From Flocculibacter collagenilyticus (GTDB lineage: Bacteria > Pseudomonadota > Gammaproteobacteria > Enterobacterales > Alteromonadaceae), in assembly GCF_016469335.1 (NCBI RefSeq), contig NZ_CP059888.1, positions 496,001 through 560,000 on the forward strand: DNA of 64,000 nt. The letters run 5' to 3'. Below the pieces are notes generated by a model. The model did no database searches and was not told the DNA's origin. It saw nothing but the letters and a program-made list of their open reading frames with translations. The stretch's first letter is position 1. Each line of letters starts with the position of its first letter. This document shows, piece by piece, positions 41,415 to 49,697 of this stretch. Made by a program: the position numbers and the translations under genes.

Positions 41415-42239
41415 GTGAAACCGTTTACCTATCTTACCTTTAAAGCGTTAATGCTTATCTTTTTCCTATTATCTAATGGCTCTTTTGCAGGCTCGTTTAA
41501 GCCCTCGTCAAAGCTTTGGTATTTAAAGTCAACGTTACAAAATGGCACGGAGTTTATCTTGCTGGGTACTAACCATATGGCGGGTGAACTGAACAACCCT
41601 CAAGTGAAAGACATTGGAGATATAATGGCTTTCTTTAAGCCCGACGCAGTTGTTCTTGAAGGTGGTGTTTGGGAAGTTAAGCAATCAAAAAGTGATGCAA
41701 TTAGTTGCTGTGGTGAAATGGGATTAACCGCCTTTTTGGCAAGTCAACAGGATGCAAAAATTCTAACGTGGGATACGACTGCACAGGATGACATCCAGCT
41801 ATTACTTAGTCGTTACCCCGCTCCTGTGGTAGAGCTATTTTTCTATTTGCGAGAAATCAAAAATACTAGTTCTCGCTTAAAAAGTGGCTCGGATGCTCAG
41901 GTACTAAAGAGTGCGTGGCAGTATTCGCAGCGATCTTATCAATTAGACTCTAAGCCAAATAGCGTTCTGCAAGCATCGGAGTTATTGCAATATCTTTTTG
42001 GTAATACATTGCAACTCGCGGACTTCAGGCATTTCGACAAAAAAATTCAAGAGCAACCGTTAAGCTCGCTTTTAAGTATGAAGAATGAATTAAACCAATT
42101 GCGTGATGAAAAAGGCGTTAACAAAGTAATGCAATACGCTAAAGAAAATAAAAGGTTGCTTATTGTAATGGGAAAGCTTCATTTTAGGTATTTCATGTCA
42201 GAGTTATTAAAGCACGAAGACGACCGTACGTCGGATTAA
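41415..42239 (+). CDS. TraB/GumN-family protein (TIKI-like)
   Basis: A probable exported metal-dependent hydrolase of the TraB/PrgY/GumN/Tiki superfamily. It has 274 residues from a GTG start and a signal peptide cleaved near Ala25. The two family Gly-x-x-His motifs are visible: GTNH at 51-54 and GKLH at 253-256, with EGGVWE near residue 78. Tiki members are metalloproteases. The bacterial function and substrate are not established from this sequence. The ribosome site is weak. Confidence 0.8.
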   Translation: MKPFTYLTFKALMLIFFLLSNGSFAGSFKPSSKLWYLKSTLQNGTEFILLGTNHMAGELNNPQVKDIGDIMAFFKPDAVVLEGGVWEVKQSKSDAISCCGEMGLTAFLASQQDAKILTWDTTAQDDIQLLLSRYPAPVVELFFYLREIKNTSSRLKSGSDAQVLKSAWQYSQRSYQLDSKPNSVLQASELLQYLFGNTLQLADFRHFDKKIQEQPLSSLLSMKNELNQLRDEKGVNKVMQYAKENKRLLIVMGKLHFRYFMSELLKHEDDRTSD

Positions 42240-42241
42240 TT

Positions 42242-42323
42242 TGTCGGGCGGCGCTTCGCTTAACCGACCTACGCTTAACGTTTATGTTGTGTAGGTTGGA
42301 AAAGCCGTGGGCGCCTTCCGACA
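42242..42323. repeat. pair of inverted REP-like palindromic units
   Basis: Two similar units of about 33 bp face each other. The left one, read on the minus strand, begins GTAGGTCGGTTAAGCG and ends GCCCGACA. The right one, on the plus strand, begins GTAGGTTGGAAAAGCC and ends CCTTCCGACA. Each can fold. The arrangement resembles REP doublets (REPINs/BIMEs). It lies between convergent genes. No RAYT transposase gene is in the window. Confidence 0.6.
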
Positions 42324-42429
42324 TGTTGTATGGCTACTTGTAGGCTACTGTCCCATCACTTCTTTTAATTCAGTAAGCTGCATACCCATCACCTTAAGTA
42401 TACAGCAATTGCGCAGAGCAACTGGTTCT

Positions 42430-43155
42430 TTAACCACCCGTTTTAAAAAACAAGTTGCTGAAGGGATTAAGCAAGCGCGCGAAGCCTGACACAAAATGAA
42501 GTGGAGCATCTATTGCGGCTAAACATAAGCAGCCTGTATTTGAATACGGGGTATGGTTGTCTTTATCGTTGCAGGTGATCATCGCGCCCGGGCCATAAGT
42601 GCCATTTTCATCTGCAAAATCACCATCTAACACCAGCGTTACTTCATTGCCGCGATGGGTGTGTTTTGGAATGGTGCCGCCAGCTTCCATGTAAATAAAA
42701 TCAATTTGATAAGGTTGTCCATGAACGGTAACAGGGCTACGCCATAATTTGTCTGTGACACGAGTCCATGGGCCAGAACGTGCAGACAATGATGACACAA
42801 CTTTAGGTATTTTAACTTCACGTCCGTGGATGTTAATGATTAAACTTGCCGGATCTAGATGTTCATCTTTCACATTTGGCGCAGGGCGCTCAACGACTTC
42901 GTCAAGCATTGACATTACGTCAAGCGAGCTTAAAGCACTTTGTGAAGGCAGTAAGTGTGCTGATCCTGACATAGGCTCAACAAGCGCTGAGTTTGCAAAT
43001 ACTTCGTCAGCTAATTCGGCTTCGGTGTTATCAAGTAGGGTATGGCACTGTTCACAGTGATCTATGTGAGCTGAAAGCATAATGCTCATCACATCGTCTA
43101 ATTCGCCGTTGGCAAACTGTGAAATTAAATTTGTTGATGGGTGGCAACTACTCAT
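42430..43155 (-). CDS. chrR: ChrR-family anti-sigma factor (zinc cupin)
   Basis: Holds the ECF sigma factor inactive until singlet oxygen or related stress. ATG 43155 overlaps the sigma-gene stop (ATGAGTAG) and has AAGGTG upstream, giving 241 residues; the open TTG two codons before is not needed. The N-terminal zinc anti-sigma domain has His5, His30, Cys34 and Cys37 (H-x3-C-x2-C), matching the Rhodobacter ChrR ligands. The C-terminal cupin keeps HTHRGNE plus a downstream His (DNHTPY), the second metal site needed for signalling in ChrR. Translationally coupled to the sigma gene. Confidence 0.92.
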   Translation of the reverse strand: MSSCHPSTNLISQFANGELDDVMSIMLSAHIDHCEQCHTLLDNTEAELADEVFANSALVEPMSGSAHLLPSQSALSSLDVMSMLDEVVERPAPNVKDEHLDPASLIINIHGREVKIPKVVSSLSARSGPWTRVTDKLWRSPVTVHGQPYQIDFIYMEAGGTIPKHTHRGNEVTLVLDGDFADENGTYGPGAMITCNDKDNHTPYSNTGCLCLAAIDAPLHFVSGFARLLNPFSNLFFKTGG

Positions 43156-43792
43156 ATCCAAACACCTTCTTATCGACCATAGAGTGTAATTTTTCCATTG
43201 CTAAGCGCAGTCGGCTCTTAACAGTGCCGACAGGCAGGTTAAGATGTTCCGCAGCAGCTTGATGTGAATACTCCCGTAAATAGACTAGCTCAACTACCTC
43301 ACGTTGTGCTGAGGGTAAGGTAGCGAGTAGTGCACTTAGTTTTTGGTGATCCAAACTGCGCTCAACATCACCTATTTCGTCTGTATTTTCATCTTCATGA
43401 ACATGATAAACGACATCGGCGTTAACAAGTTGAGGTCGGGATAGCCGCTTACGACCCAGATCGAAGCATAGGTTTCTGGCAATGGTATAAACCCAAGTGG
43501 AAACGTTACCTTTATCTTGGTTGTAAGTGGCTGCTTTATTCCAGATAGCAAATAGCGTGTCTTGCACAATTTCTTTGGCAGATTGTTCGTCGCCTACTTT
43601 GGTTAATGCGAACGCAAAGATGCGATTAGCAAAAAAGTCTGCTAATTCTGCGAGTGCTTTTTTATCACGATGATTAGCAACTCGGATGATGGCAAGATTA
43701 ACCTCCTGAGGTATTTCGCTTGCTTTGTTACAAGTAGGTGTCACCACAGGTTTTGGATTTTGTCGCACTGTATAGTTGTCTAATCCACTCAT
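43148..43792 (-). CDS. rpoE: ECF sigma factor, RpoE/ECF11 type
   Basis: The ChrR-controlled extracytoplasmic-function sigma factor, expected to direct the photo-oxidative stress response. ATG 43792 gives 214 residues; GTG 43801 is an alternative, and both have weak ribosome sites. Region 2 (EIVQDTLFAIWNKAATYNQDKG, STWVYTIARNLCFDLGRKR) and region 4 (LPSAQREVVELVYLREYSHQ, PVGTVKSRLRLAMEKL) are complete. A promoter of its own recognised type (GGATCC-N16-CGTATT) lies just upstream, indicating autoregulation. The neighbouring genes are the classic RpoE-ChrR regulon. This is not the envelope-stress RpoE of E. coli. Confidence 0.92.
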   Translation of the reverse strand: MSGLDNYTVRQNPKPVVTPTCNKASEIPQEVNLAIIRVANHRDKKALAELADFFANRIFAFALTKVGDEQSAKEIVQDTLFAIWNKAATYNQDKGNVSTWVYTIARNLCFDLGRKRLSRPQLVNADVVYHVHEDENTDEIGDVERSLDHQKLSALLATLPSAQREVVELVYLREYSHQAAAEHLNLPVGTVKSRLRLAMEKLHSMVDKKVFGYE

Positions 43793-43822
43793 ATTGAACA
43801 CTATTTGCTAATAATAGTTATT

Positions 43823-43850
43823 AATACGCAAATAAAGAAGCTATGGATCC
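43823..43850 (-). promoter_or_regulatory. autoregulatory ECF promoter of the sigma-chrR operon
   Basis: On the minus strand GGATCC (43850-43845), 16 nt, CGTATT (43828-43823). The -35 sits in the last codons (Met-Asp-Pro) of the upstream LON-domain gene. The predicted start near 43,816 gives a leader of about 15-25 nt. Spacing and sequence match the promoter at 44,672. Confidence 0.7.
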
Positions 43851-44458
43851 ATTTTTTTTAAAAAAGAATAAATCACGTTAATTGCTGGGGCGGGTGATTG
43901 ATGAGTAATAAGCTCGGCTTTTTCTTCTGCATCAAGGGGTAACACTTCTAGCCAACGTGCTGCATACCAAACTAACGGCATATTGTTATCATTGGCGTAT
44001 AACATTGCTAAGTCGGGATATTCGCTAAGTAATACAGAAAAGCTTTGTTGCAGTGCAACTTTTTCTTTCTCTTCATTCACACTACTAAGCATATAAGGGA
44101 GCTGTGATGATGGGATGTTCCATCCTGCTATGGGTTGGTAATTAGCATGGCGTAGGCCATCGTCATCTTGAATAATATTGCTAACACACACTAGCTCTAT
44201 CCCTTCAATGGTAATGCCTAACAACCCGTCTGATAGTTGCTCAAAATCAATGATTTTCACTAACGTAGCAGTTGATAATACAGAGAACTGCCCTTGGTTG
44301 GGTTTACTGGACATCATTCCCATAGCGAATGCAGGGATGTTGCTCGCGTTTTCACGAACCATCCTTAAATAGCGGGCTTCAAAAATCCTGAGCTTTAGTT
44401 TTCCGCCAGGAAAAATATGCGCATTCAAAGGAAACAATGGGATTGTTTGTGTCGACAT
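43841..44458 (-). CDS. LON peptidase substrate-binding domain protein
   Basis: A stand-alone LON N-terminal domain protein of 205 residues. It begins TIPLFPLNAHIFPGGKLKLRIFEARYL, the typical first strands of the domain (PLxxxxxFPG and IFExRY), and has no ATPase or protease part. Such proteins may act as substrate adaptors; the function is not established. It lies upstream of the sigma gene on the same strand with a 39-bp gap, so readthrough could also feed rpoE-chrR. Confidence 0.88.
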   Translation of the reverse strand: MSTQTIPLFPLNAHIFPGGKLKLRIFEARYLRMVRENASNIPAFAMGMMSSKPNQGQFSVLSTATLVKIIDFEQLSDGLLGITIEGIELVCVSNIIQDDDGLRHANYQPIAGWNIPSSQLPYMLSSVNEEKEKVALQQSFSVLLSEYPDLAMLYANDNNMPLVWYAARWLEVLPLDAEEKAELITHQSPAPAINVIYSFLKKMDP

Positions 44459-44671
44459 TAATTATCACTCATATTAATTACTACATTATATGACAAAAAC
44501 GGTAACTTGCTTGGCAGGTGCCTTTCTTTCGTCGAAATGTGTTTGCCATTCGGATATTGAGAAATGATCTGCACGGTAGCGAGTATGTTAGTGTTAAAAA
44601 ATACGGTTGTTTTTAATGTTTAGTTCATCATTTTGCGCTAAAAATTCTTTTCAATAAGAACAAAAGCTTAA

Positions 44672-44699
44672 TGATCCGAACAATGAATCAACTCGTATT
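44672..44699 (+). promoter_or_regulatory. ECF promoter of the SnoaL-SDR-cfa operon
   Basis: TGATCC (44672-44677), 16 nt, CGTATT (44694-44699). The TGATCC hexamer is as in the -35 boxes I recall for Rhodobacter SigE-ChrR promoters. The expected start near 44,706 leaves a 105-nt leader. The rest of 44,459-44,671 shows no gene; it holds the divergent control region with the LON-domain gene. Confidence 0.72.
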
Positions 44700-44810
44700 A
44701 AAAGGTATTCAGATATCATTCTTATTGCATTGAATCTAAGTGTGGTTGGTATTCAATTAAAATTAGCTCAGTGAAGCATACGTGTGGAGCTGATGTGTAA
44801 AGGTATTCAG

Positions 44811-45332
44811 ATGGAACGAGTCAAAGGTACAAATTTAGCTGAAGAGATGCCTAATGGTCATGCAACACTTTATGCTTCACCCACCGGTGCACTACATTCA
44901 TGCCAACTCTCTGAGAATGTTCAGCGGTTTGTAGATGCTTTTAACCAGCTTGACCATACCAACCTAGCGCCAGCGGATGAGATTTATCACCGTGAGGTGC
45001 AGTTTCAAGATCCGGCTCACAAAATTAAAGGTATTGATGCCTTAAAGTCATATCTGGCTGGCATGTATGAAGAAGTTTTATCGTGTGAATTCCATGTTCA
45101 TCAAGAAGTTAGCCAAGAAAATGAATCGTTTATTAGCTGGACGATGCAGCTTTCTCATACTAAGTTGAATCAAGGCCAGATGCTCTGCGTTGAGGGCGCG
45201 AGTTGCCTTAAATTTGCTGATAATAAGGTGATTTATCATCGCGATTATTTTGATTTAGGTGCCATGCTGTACGAGCACATTCCATTACTTGGCCGTGTGG
45301 TTCGTTACATTAAACAAAAGTTAGGCCAGTAA
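44811..45332 (+). CDS. SnoaL-like/NTF2-fold protein
   Basis: A 173-residue protein with a nuclear-transport-factor-2-like fold: VQRFVDAFNQLDHTNL, EIYHREVQFQDPAHKIKGIDAL, FISWTMQLSHTK and YHRDYFDLGAMLYEHIP. ATG 44811 has AAAGG seven bases before it; a GTG at 44784 is open but has no site. This is the first gene of the eight-gene operon that accompanies RpoE-ChrR in many proteobacteria. Its enzymatic role is unknown. Confidence 0.85.
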   Translation: MERVKGTNLAEEMPNGHATLYASPTGALHSCQLSENVQRFVDAFNQLDHTNLAPADEIYHREVQFQDPAHKIKGIDALKSYLAGMYEEVLSCEFHVHQEVSQENESFISWTMQLSHTKLNQGQMLCVEGASCLKFADNKVIYHRDYFDLGAMLYEHIPLLGRVVRYIKQKLGQ

Positions 45333-45381
45333 ATGTGAATGCATTAGGGAACTATTTTTTGATGATTAGTTTTTAATGGCC

Positions 45382-45409
45382 GGATTTTAATGACTGGATT
45401 TTAATGACT
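45382..45409 (+). repeat. two tandem copies of a 14-bp unit
   Basis: GGATTTTAATGACT at 45382-45395 and 45396-45409, with a degenerate third copy just before, in the 91-bp gap between the SnoaL-like and SDR genes. Confidence 0.8.
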
Positions 45410-45423
45410 GAGTTAAGTGCATT

Positions 45424-46191
45424 ATGCAAAACATATTAATCACAGGGGCGACTTCGGGTATTGGCGAAGCGTTAGCCGCAAATTATATCGCTAATGGGCA
45501 CAGAGTGTTTGGGTGCGGCCGTAATGAAGAGAAACTCAATGCGTTAGCCTTAGAACATGCTCAGAATGGCAGCAGCAATTTTATACCGCTAGCGTTCGAT
45601 GCTACTGATCTCTCAGCCTGTCACCAAGCGGCGGAATCGGTGATGCAGTCATTAGGGGGAAGCAGTAATAATGACGCCAAGTTAGACAAAGTCATTCTTA
45701 ATGCGGGCGGCTGTGAATATATAGAGCCACTGCAATTTAAGTCAGCTCCTTTTGAGAAGATGATGACGACCAACGTGTTAACCATGACTAACTGTATCGA
45801 AGCGTTCGCCACTTTTCTCTCTGCAGGAAGCCAACTAGCCATTATGGGTTCCAGTGTTACGTTGTTGCCGATTGCAAAGGCAGAAGCGTATGGTGCAAGT
45901 AAAGCAGCGCTCAGTTATTTGGCCAATACCTTGCGGTTAAGCTGGGAAGAAAAAAACATTGCAGTAAGTTTGATTGAGCCTGGCTTTGTTAAAACGCCCC
46001 TTACTGACAACAATAATTTTGATATGCCTTTTTGCATCTCAGCTGAAGAGGCAGCAGAGCGCATTGCCAAGGGCTTAGCTGAGCGTCAGTCTACAATCCG
46101 CTTTCCTAAACGCTTAATCGCCAGCCTTAAAATTTTATCTTGGTTACCGGGAAGTATTAGTCACAAATTGTTAAATAGGAATAATGAATGA
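45424..46191 (+). CDS. short-chain dehydrogenase/reductase
   Basis: NAD(P)-dependent oxidoreductase of 255 residues with TGATSGIG (7-14), NAGG (about 93-96), catalytic Ser143/144, and Tyr156 and Lys160 in AYGASK. It has no signal peptide and is cytoplasmic. Second gene of the RpoE-ChrR-associated operon; its stop overlaps the next start (ATGA). The substrate is unknown, perhaps a lipid-derived carbonyl. Confidence 0.92.
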   Translation: MQNILITGATSGIGEALAANYIANGHRVFGCGRNEEKLNALALEHAQNGSSNFIPLAFDATDLSACHQAAESVMQSLGGSSNNDAKLDKVILNAGGCEYIEPLQFKSAPFEKMMTTNVLTMTNCIEAFATFLSAGSQLAIMGSSVTLLPIAKAEAYGASKAALSYLANTLRLSWEEKNIAVSLIEPGFVKTPLTDNNNFDMPFCISAEEAAERIAKGLAERQSTIRFPKRLIASLKILSWLPGSISHKLLNRNNE

Positions 46192-47447
46192 AAATTGCAG
46201 TAATTGGCTCGGGTATTTCAGGGTTAACAGCAGCACACCTTTTGAGTGAAAAGCATGAAGTGAGTGTGTTTGAAGCCAATGGCTACATTGGTGGGCATAC
46301 CAACACCGTGCCGGTTGTTGTTGCTGGTAAAACCTACCAAATTGATACCGGTTTTATTGTGTTCAATGATAGAACTTATCCAAATTTTCAAAAATTATTA
46401 CAGCGCATTGAGCAGGGATATCAGCAATCGGAAATGAGCTTCAGTGTATGCAATCAGCAAACCGGCTTAGAATACAATGGTCATAATCTAGATACTTTAT
46501 TTGCTCAACGTCGAAACATGCTCTCTTTACGATTTTACTTATTAATCAAAGAAATTGTGTCGTTTAACAAAGAAGCGAAAGCACTGTACCAGTCTTATAA
46601 TGACGACTTAGTTAGCTTGCAAGATTTCATTCAATATAAACAATATTCCCCTTATTTCACTCGTCACTATTTGTTACCTATGGTCGCAGCAATATGGTCG
46701 TGTAGCTTAAATGATGCCCTTAATTTTCCACTAAAATTTTTTACGCAATTTTTTTATCATCATGGATTACTAAATATTACTGACCGCCCACAATGGTTTG
46801 TAATTGAAGGTGGCTCTTCAAGCTATATTCCCGCACTTATCGAGTCATTCAAAACAAGGTTACATTTACATACTCCTGTTGAGCGGGTATCAAGACAGCC
46901 AGAATGTGTGCATATTGAATCGCACCGCGGATTGGAAAAATTCGACCATGTGGTTTTTGCATGCCACAGTGACCAAGCACTTGCCTTACTTGCCGAACCG
47001 ACTGAGCAAGAAGTGGCGGTGCTATCGAAAATGAAATACCAAGCGAATGATGTGGTGTTGCATACGGATAAAACCATGATGCCTAAGCGTAAGAAGGCAT
47101 GGGCGAGTTGGAACTTTTATCTTAAAACAAACGCACAGCACGATGATCCCGCATTGGTAACTTATTACATGAACCGTTTGCAGGGCTTACCAGAGGATGG
47201 CTCTACGCCAGATTTTTTCGTTACCTTGAATGGCACCAAGTATATTGATGAAAAGAAAATTTTAAGGCGTTTTAGTTACGATCACCCAGTGATGAATCAG
47301 GCTATGATTGATGCGCAAGCAAAGCGCAATGTAATTAGTGGTATTAACAACACACATTTTTGTGGGGCCTATTGGTATAATGGTTTTCATGAAGACGGTG
47401 TAAAAAGTGCACTCGATGTATGTAAATCATTTGGGGTAACGCTATGA
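46188..47447 (+). CDS. FAD-dependent amine oxidase-like oxidoreductase
   Basis: Flavoprotein of 419 residues with an N-terminal dinucleotide fold IAVIGSGISGLTAAHLL, an acidic residue at FEANGYIGGHTNTV, and a C-terminal FAD segment FCGAYWYNGFHEDGVKSAL. The predicted fold is that of the amine oxidase/protoporphyrinogen oxidase group. It overlaps the SDR stop by 4 bp and the next start by 4 bp, so it is tightly coupled. In RpoE-ChrR clusters it is always next to DUF1365 and cfa, suggesting a joint role in modifying fatty acyl chains. That role is inferred from context. Confidence 0.92.
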   Translation: MKIAVIGSGISGLTAAHLLSEKHEVSVFEANGYIGGHTNTVPVVVAGKTYQIDTGFIVFNDRTYPNFQKLLQRIEQGYQQSEMSFSVCNQQTGLEYNGHNLDTLFAQRRNMLSLRFYLLIKEIVSFNKEAKALYQSYNDDLVSLQDFIQYKQYSPYFTRHYLLPMVAAIWSCSLNDALNFPLKFFTQFFYHHGLLNITDRPQWFVIEGGSSSYIPALIESFKTRLHLHTPVERVSRQPECVHIESHRGLEKFDHVVFACHSDQALALLAEPTEQEVAVLSKMKYQANDVVLHTDKTMMPKRKKAWASWNFYLKTNAQHDDPALVTYYMNRLQGLPEDGSTPDFFVTLNGTKYIDEKKILRRFSYDHPVMNQAMIDAQAKRNVISGINNTHFCGAYWYNGFHEDGVKSALDVCKSFGVTL

Positions 47448-48322
47448 GTGAGGTGCACGTTTTTAATCCTGCTCATGCTAATGCGTTATGTCAAGCAACG
47501 GGATTTTGGTCGGGAAACGTGGTGCATTTTCGCACCGCGCCTAAGGTGCACAAATTCAGGTATCCGTATTTTTGTGTGTGGTTAAATTTAGACGATTTAG
47601 CACAAGCCAGAAAAGAAAGGCCAGAGTGGTTTTCTAAAGGTATTGGTGTTGCCAAGTTTAAGCGTAAGCACTACTTCGGCGCAGAAAATGCGGATGATAG
47701 CAGCCTTGCTGAGTATGTAAGGCGCGTTGCCATTGCCGAGTACAGCAAACATTCAGAACATATTGATAAAACCATGCTGGCAAAATTTGATACTGAAAAC
47801 CAAGTGTGGTTTTTAGGACAGCTAAGCTATTTCGGCTGTTATTTTAGCCCAGTGAACTTTTACTTTATTGGTAAACAAGGTGAGTTTCATACATTAGTTG
47901 CAGAAGTAAGTAACACACCTTGGGGTGAAAAGCACAGTTATGTGATCCCATTGAACCGTTACTGTTCACCTGCTTTAGAGGAACGCGCTGGGCACTCGTT
48001 CAGCGAGTATGGAAATGAAAAAATGTTTCATGTGTCCCCGTTTATGTCGATGCAACAAGCATACAGTTGGCAAATTTCAACACAGCCACACGCGATAAAA
48101 GTCGTGATTTCTAATTCAGAAAATACCCAAAAAATATTCCATGCTGCACTACATTTGACCCCTAAACCATTGAACCAAAATACCCTCAAACGCGTAATAT
48201 TTAACACAGCAGGTTGGATGTTTAGCACTAAGCTTAAGATTTATTGGCAGGCGTTAAAGTTATTTATGAAAGGTATTCCTTTTCATGCTCATGCGAAAAA
48301 GGGCTCAACACGCTCAAGTTAA
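47444..48322 (+). CDS. DUF1365 protein
   Basis: A 292-residue cytoplasmic protein of the DUF1365 family: HFRTAPKVHKFRYPYFCVWLNLDDL at the start, FGCYFSPVNFYFIGKQGEFHTLVAEVSNTPWGE in the middle and KMFHVSPFMSMQQAYSW towards the end. The biochemical function is unknown. It is co-translated (4-bp overlap) with the flavoprotein and followed by cfa. This trio is conserved in RpoE-ChrR regulons, and furan fatty acid formation has been linked to such clusters in alphaproteobacteria. Confidence 0.9.
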   Translation: MSEVHVFNPAHANALCQATGFWSGNVVHFRTAPKVHKFRYPYFCVWLNLDDLAQARKERPEWFSKGIGVAKFKRKHYFGAENADDSSLAEYVRRVAIAEYSKHSEHIDKTMLAKFDTENQVWFLGQLSYFGCYFSPVNFYFIGKQGEFHTLVAEVSNTPWGEKHSYVIPLNRYCSPALEERAGHSFSEYGNEKMFHVSPFMSMQQAYSWQISTQPHAIKVVISNSENTQKIFHAALHLTPKPLNQNTLKRVIFNTAGWMFSTKLKIYWQALKLFMKGIPFHAHAKKGSTRSS

Positions 48323-48393
48323 CTAAACATACAAAATTAACCTTAAGTGAAACCTTAACAACATGAATAAAAATTTTAGTAGCAAGGTGAGTT

Positions 48394-49674
48394 ATGCCCT
48401 TAGAACGTGAATTTTCAGTGAATCAGTCAGCCTCTGTTGACACTCCGGTTGTTGATACCACCAACAATGTGTGGCAGCGTGCATTTCTGAAATTATTAGA
48501 TTACCTTGAACATGACCAGTTGCGTGTCACATTACCCAATGGTGAAACTCGGGTTTTCGGTAGCGCGAACCCTGCGCTAAGAGAAGATAAAAGTACAGCC
48601 CCTATTATTGCAACGCTGCAAGTGCGACATGCTGGCTTTTTCAAGCGCGTGTTATTTGGCGGTAGTATAGCGTTTGGTGAAACGTATGTAGATGGTTGGT
48701 GGGAAACCGATGATTTAACTCATCTCATTCAGTTGTTTGCCAGAAATCTAACGGCACTTGAAAAGATTGAAGGGCGCTTTTCATGGCTGACGTTGCCATT
48801 TCAAAAAATCAAACACTGGTTTAATAATAATTCGATTAGCCAAGCTAAAAAAAACATCCTCGCTCATTACGATTTGGGTAATGTGCTGTACGAGAATTTT
48901 CTTGATGAAACCATGTGCTACTCTTCTGGCTTATATGAGTCTGACAGTGATACGTTAGCGCAGGCTCAGCGCAATAAAATGCGCCGTATTTTGGAACAAT
49001 TGGATATTTCGCCCGGTGATCACGTGTTAGAAATTGGCACTGGTTGGGGAGGGCTAGCCATATTAGCCGCGACAGAGTATGGCTGTACGGTAACCACAAC
49101 GACCTTGTCTGACGAGCAACACAGATATGCAGAAGCGTGTATTACTAAAGCTAACTTGCAGAACAAAATCACCCTTTTAAAACAAGACTATCGCCTGTTA
49201 ACTGGGCAATATGACAAGATTGTTTCAGTAGAAATGATAGAAGCGGTTGGGCGTAAGTATCTACCTACCTTTTTTGAACAATGTAATAAGTTGTTAAAGC
49301 CGGGCGGTAAGTTGGCTTTACAATCTATCACCATCGCTGATCAACAACTCGAAAGCTATGCAAATAATGTAGACTTTATTCAGAAGCATATTTTTCCAGG
49401 AGGCTTCTTACCCAGTGTTACTCTTCTTCAGCAGCACATTACTGAATACTCAGACATGGTCACCCGCAATGTTTTTGATTTTGGGGTAGATTATGCAACC
49501 ACATTAACAGATTGGCGAACTAACTTACTTGAGAAAAAGGCTTTACTTAATAGTGAAGGATATGACGAGCGATTTTTTAGGCTGTGGCTCTATTATTTTG
49601 CTTATTGCGAAGGCGGGTTTTTAGAGAAAACCATCAGCGTGATTCATCTTACTGCGGAAAAGCAGCGCGCTTAA
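48394..49674 (+). CDS. cfa: cyclopropane-fatty-acyl-phospholipid synthase family methyltransferase
   Basis: SAM-dependent enzyme of 426 residues that modifies double bonds of membrane phospholipid acyl chains. It shows NILAHYDLGNVLYENFLDETMCYSS, the SAM motif VLEIGTGWGGLAI near residue 210, EMIEAVGRKY, and FIQKHIFPGG. The paralogue in stress clusters of this kind (cfaA-like) is an RpoE-ChrR target, but it could make another alkylated or furan acyl product rather than a cyclopropane. It lies 71 bp after DUF1365. Confidence 0.93.
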   Translation: MPLEREFSVNQSASVDTPVVDTTNNVWQRAFLKLLDYLEHDQLRVTLPNGETRVFGSANPALREDKSTAPIIATLQVRHAGFFKRVLFGGSIAFGETYVDGWWETDDLTHLIQLFARNLTALEKIEGRFSWLTLPFQKIKHWFNNNSISQAKKNILAHYDLGNVLYENFLDETMCYSSGLYESDSDTLAQAQRNKMRRILEQLDISPGDHVLEIGTGWGGLAILAATEYGCTVTTTTLSDEQHRYAEACITKANLQNKITLLKQDYRLLTGQYDKIVSVEMIEAVGRKYLPTFFEQCNKLLKPGGKLALQSITIADQQLESYANNVDFIQKHIFPGGFLPSVTLLQQHITEYSDMVTRNVFDFGVDYATTLTDWRTNLLEKKALLNSEGYDERFFRLWLYYFAYCEGGFLEKTISVIHLTAEKQRA

Positions 49675-49697
49675 TATCGCGCTAATGGATGGTCCTT

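Noticed and set aside
42307-42489. 60-residue plus-strand frame overlapping the REP-like element and chrR
   Set aside because: It overlaps the end of chrR on the other strand and the palindromic repeat, with no ribosome site.
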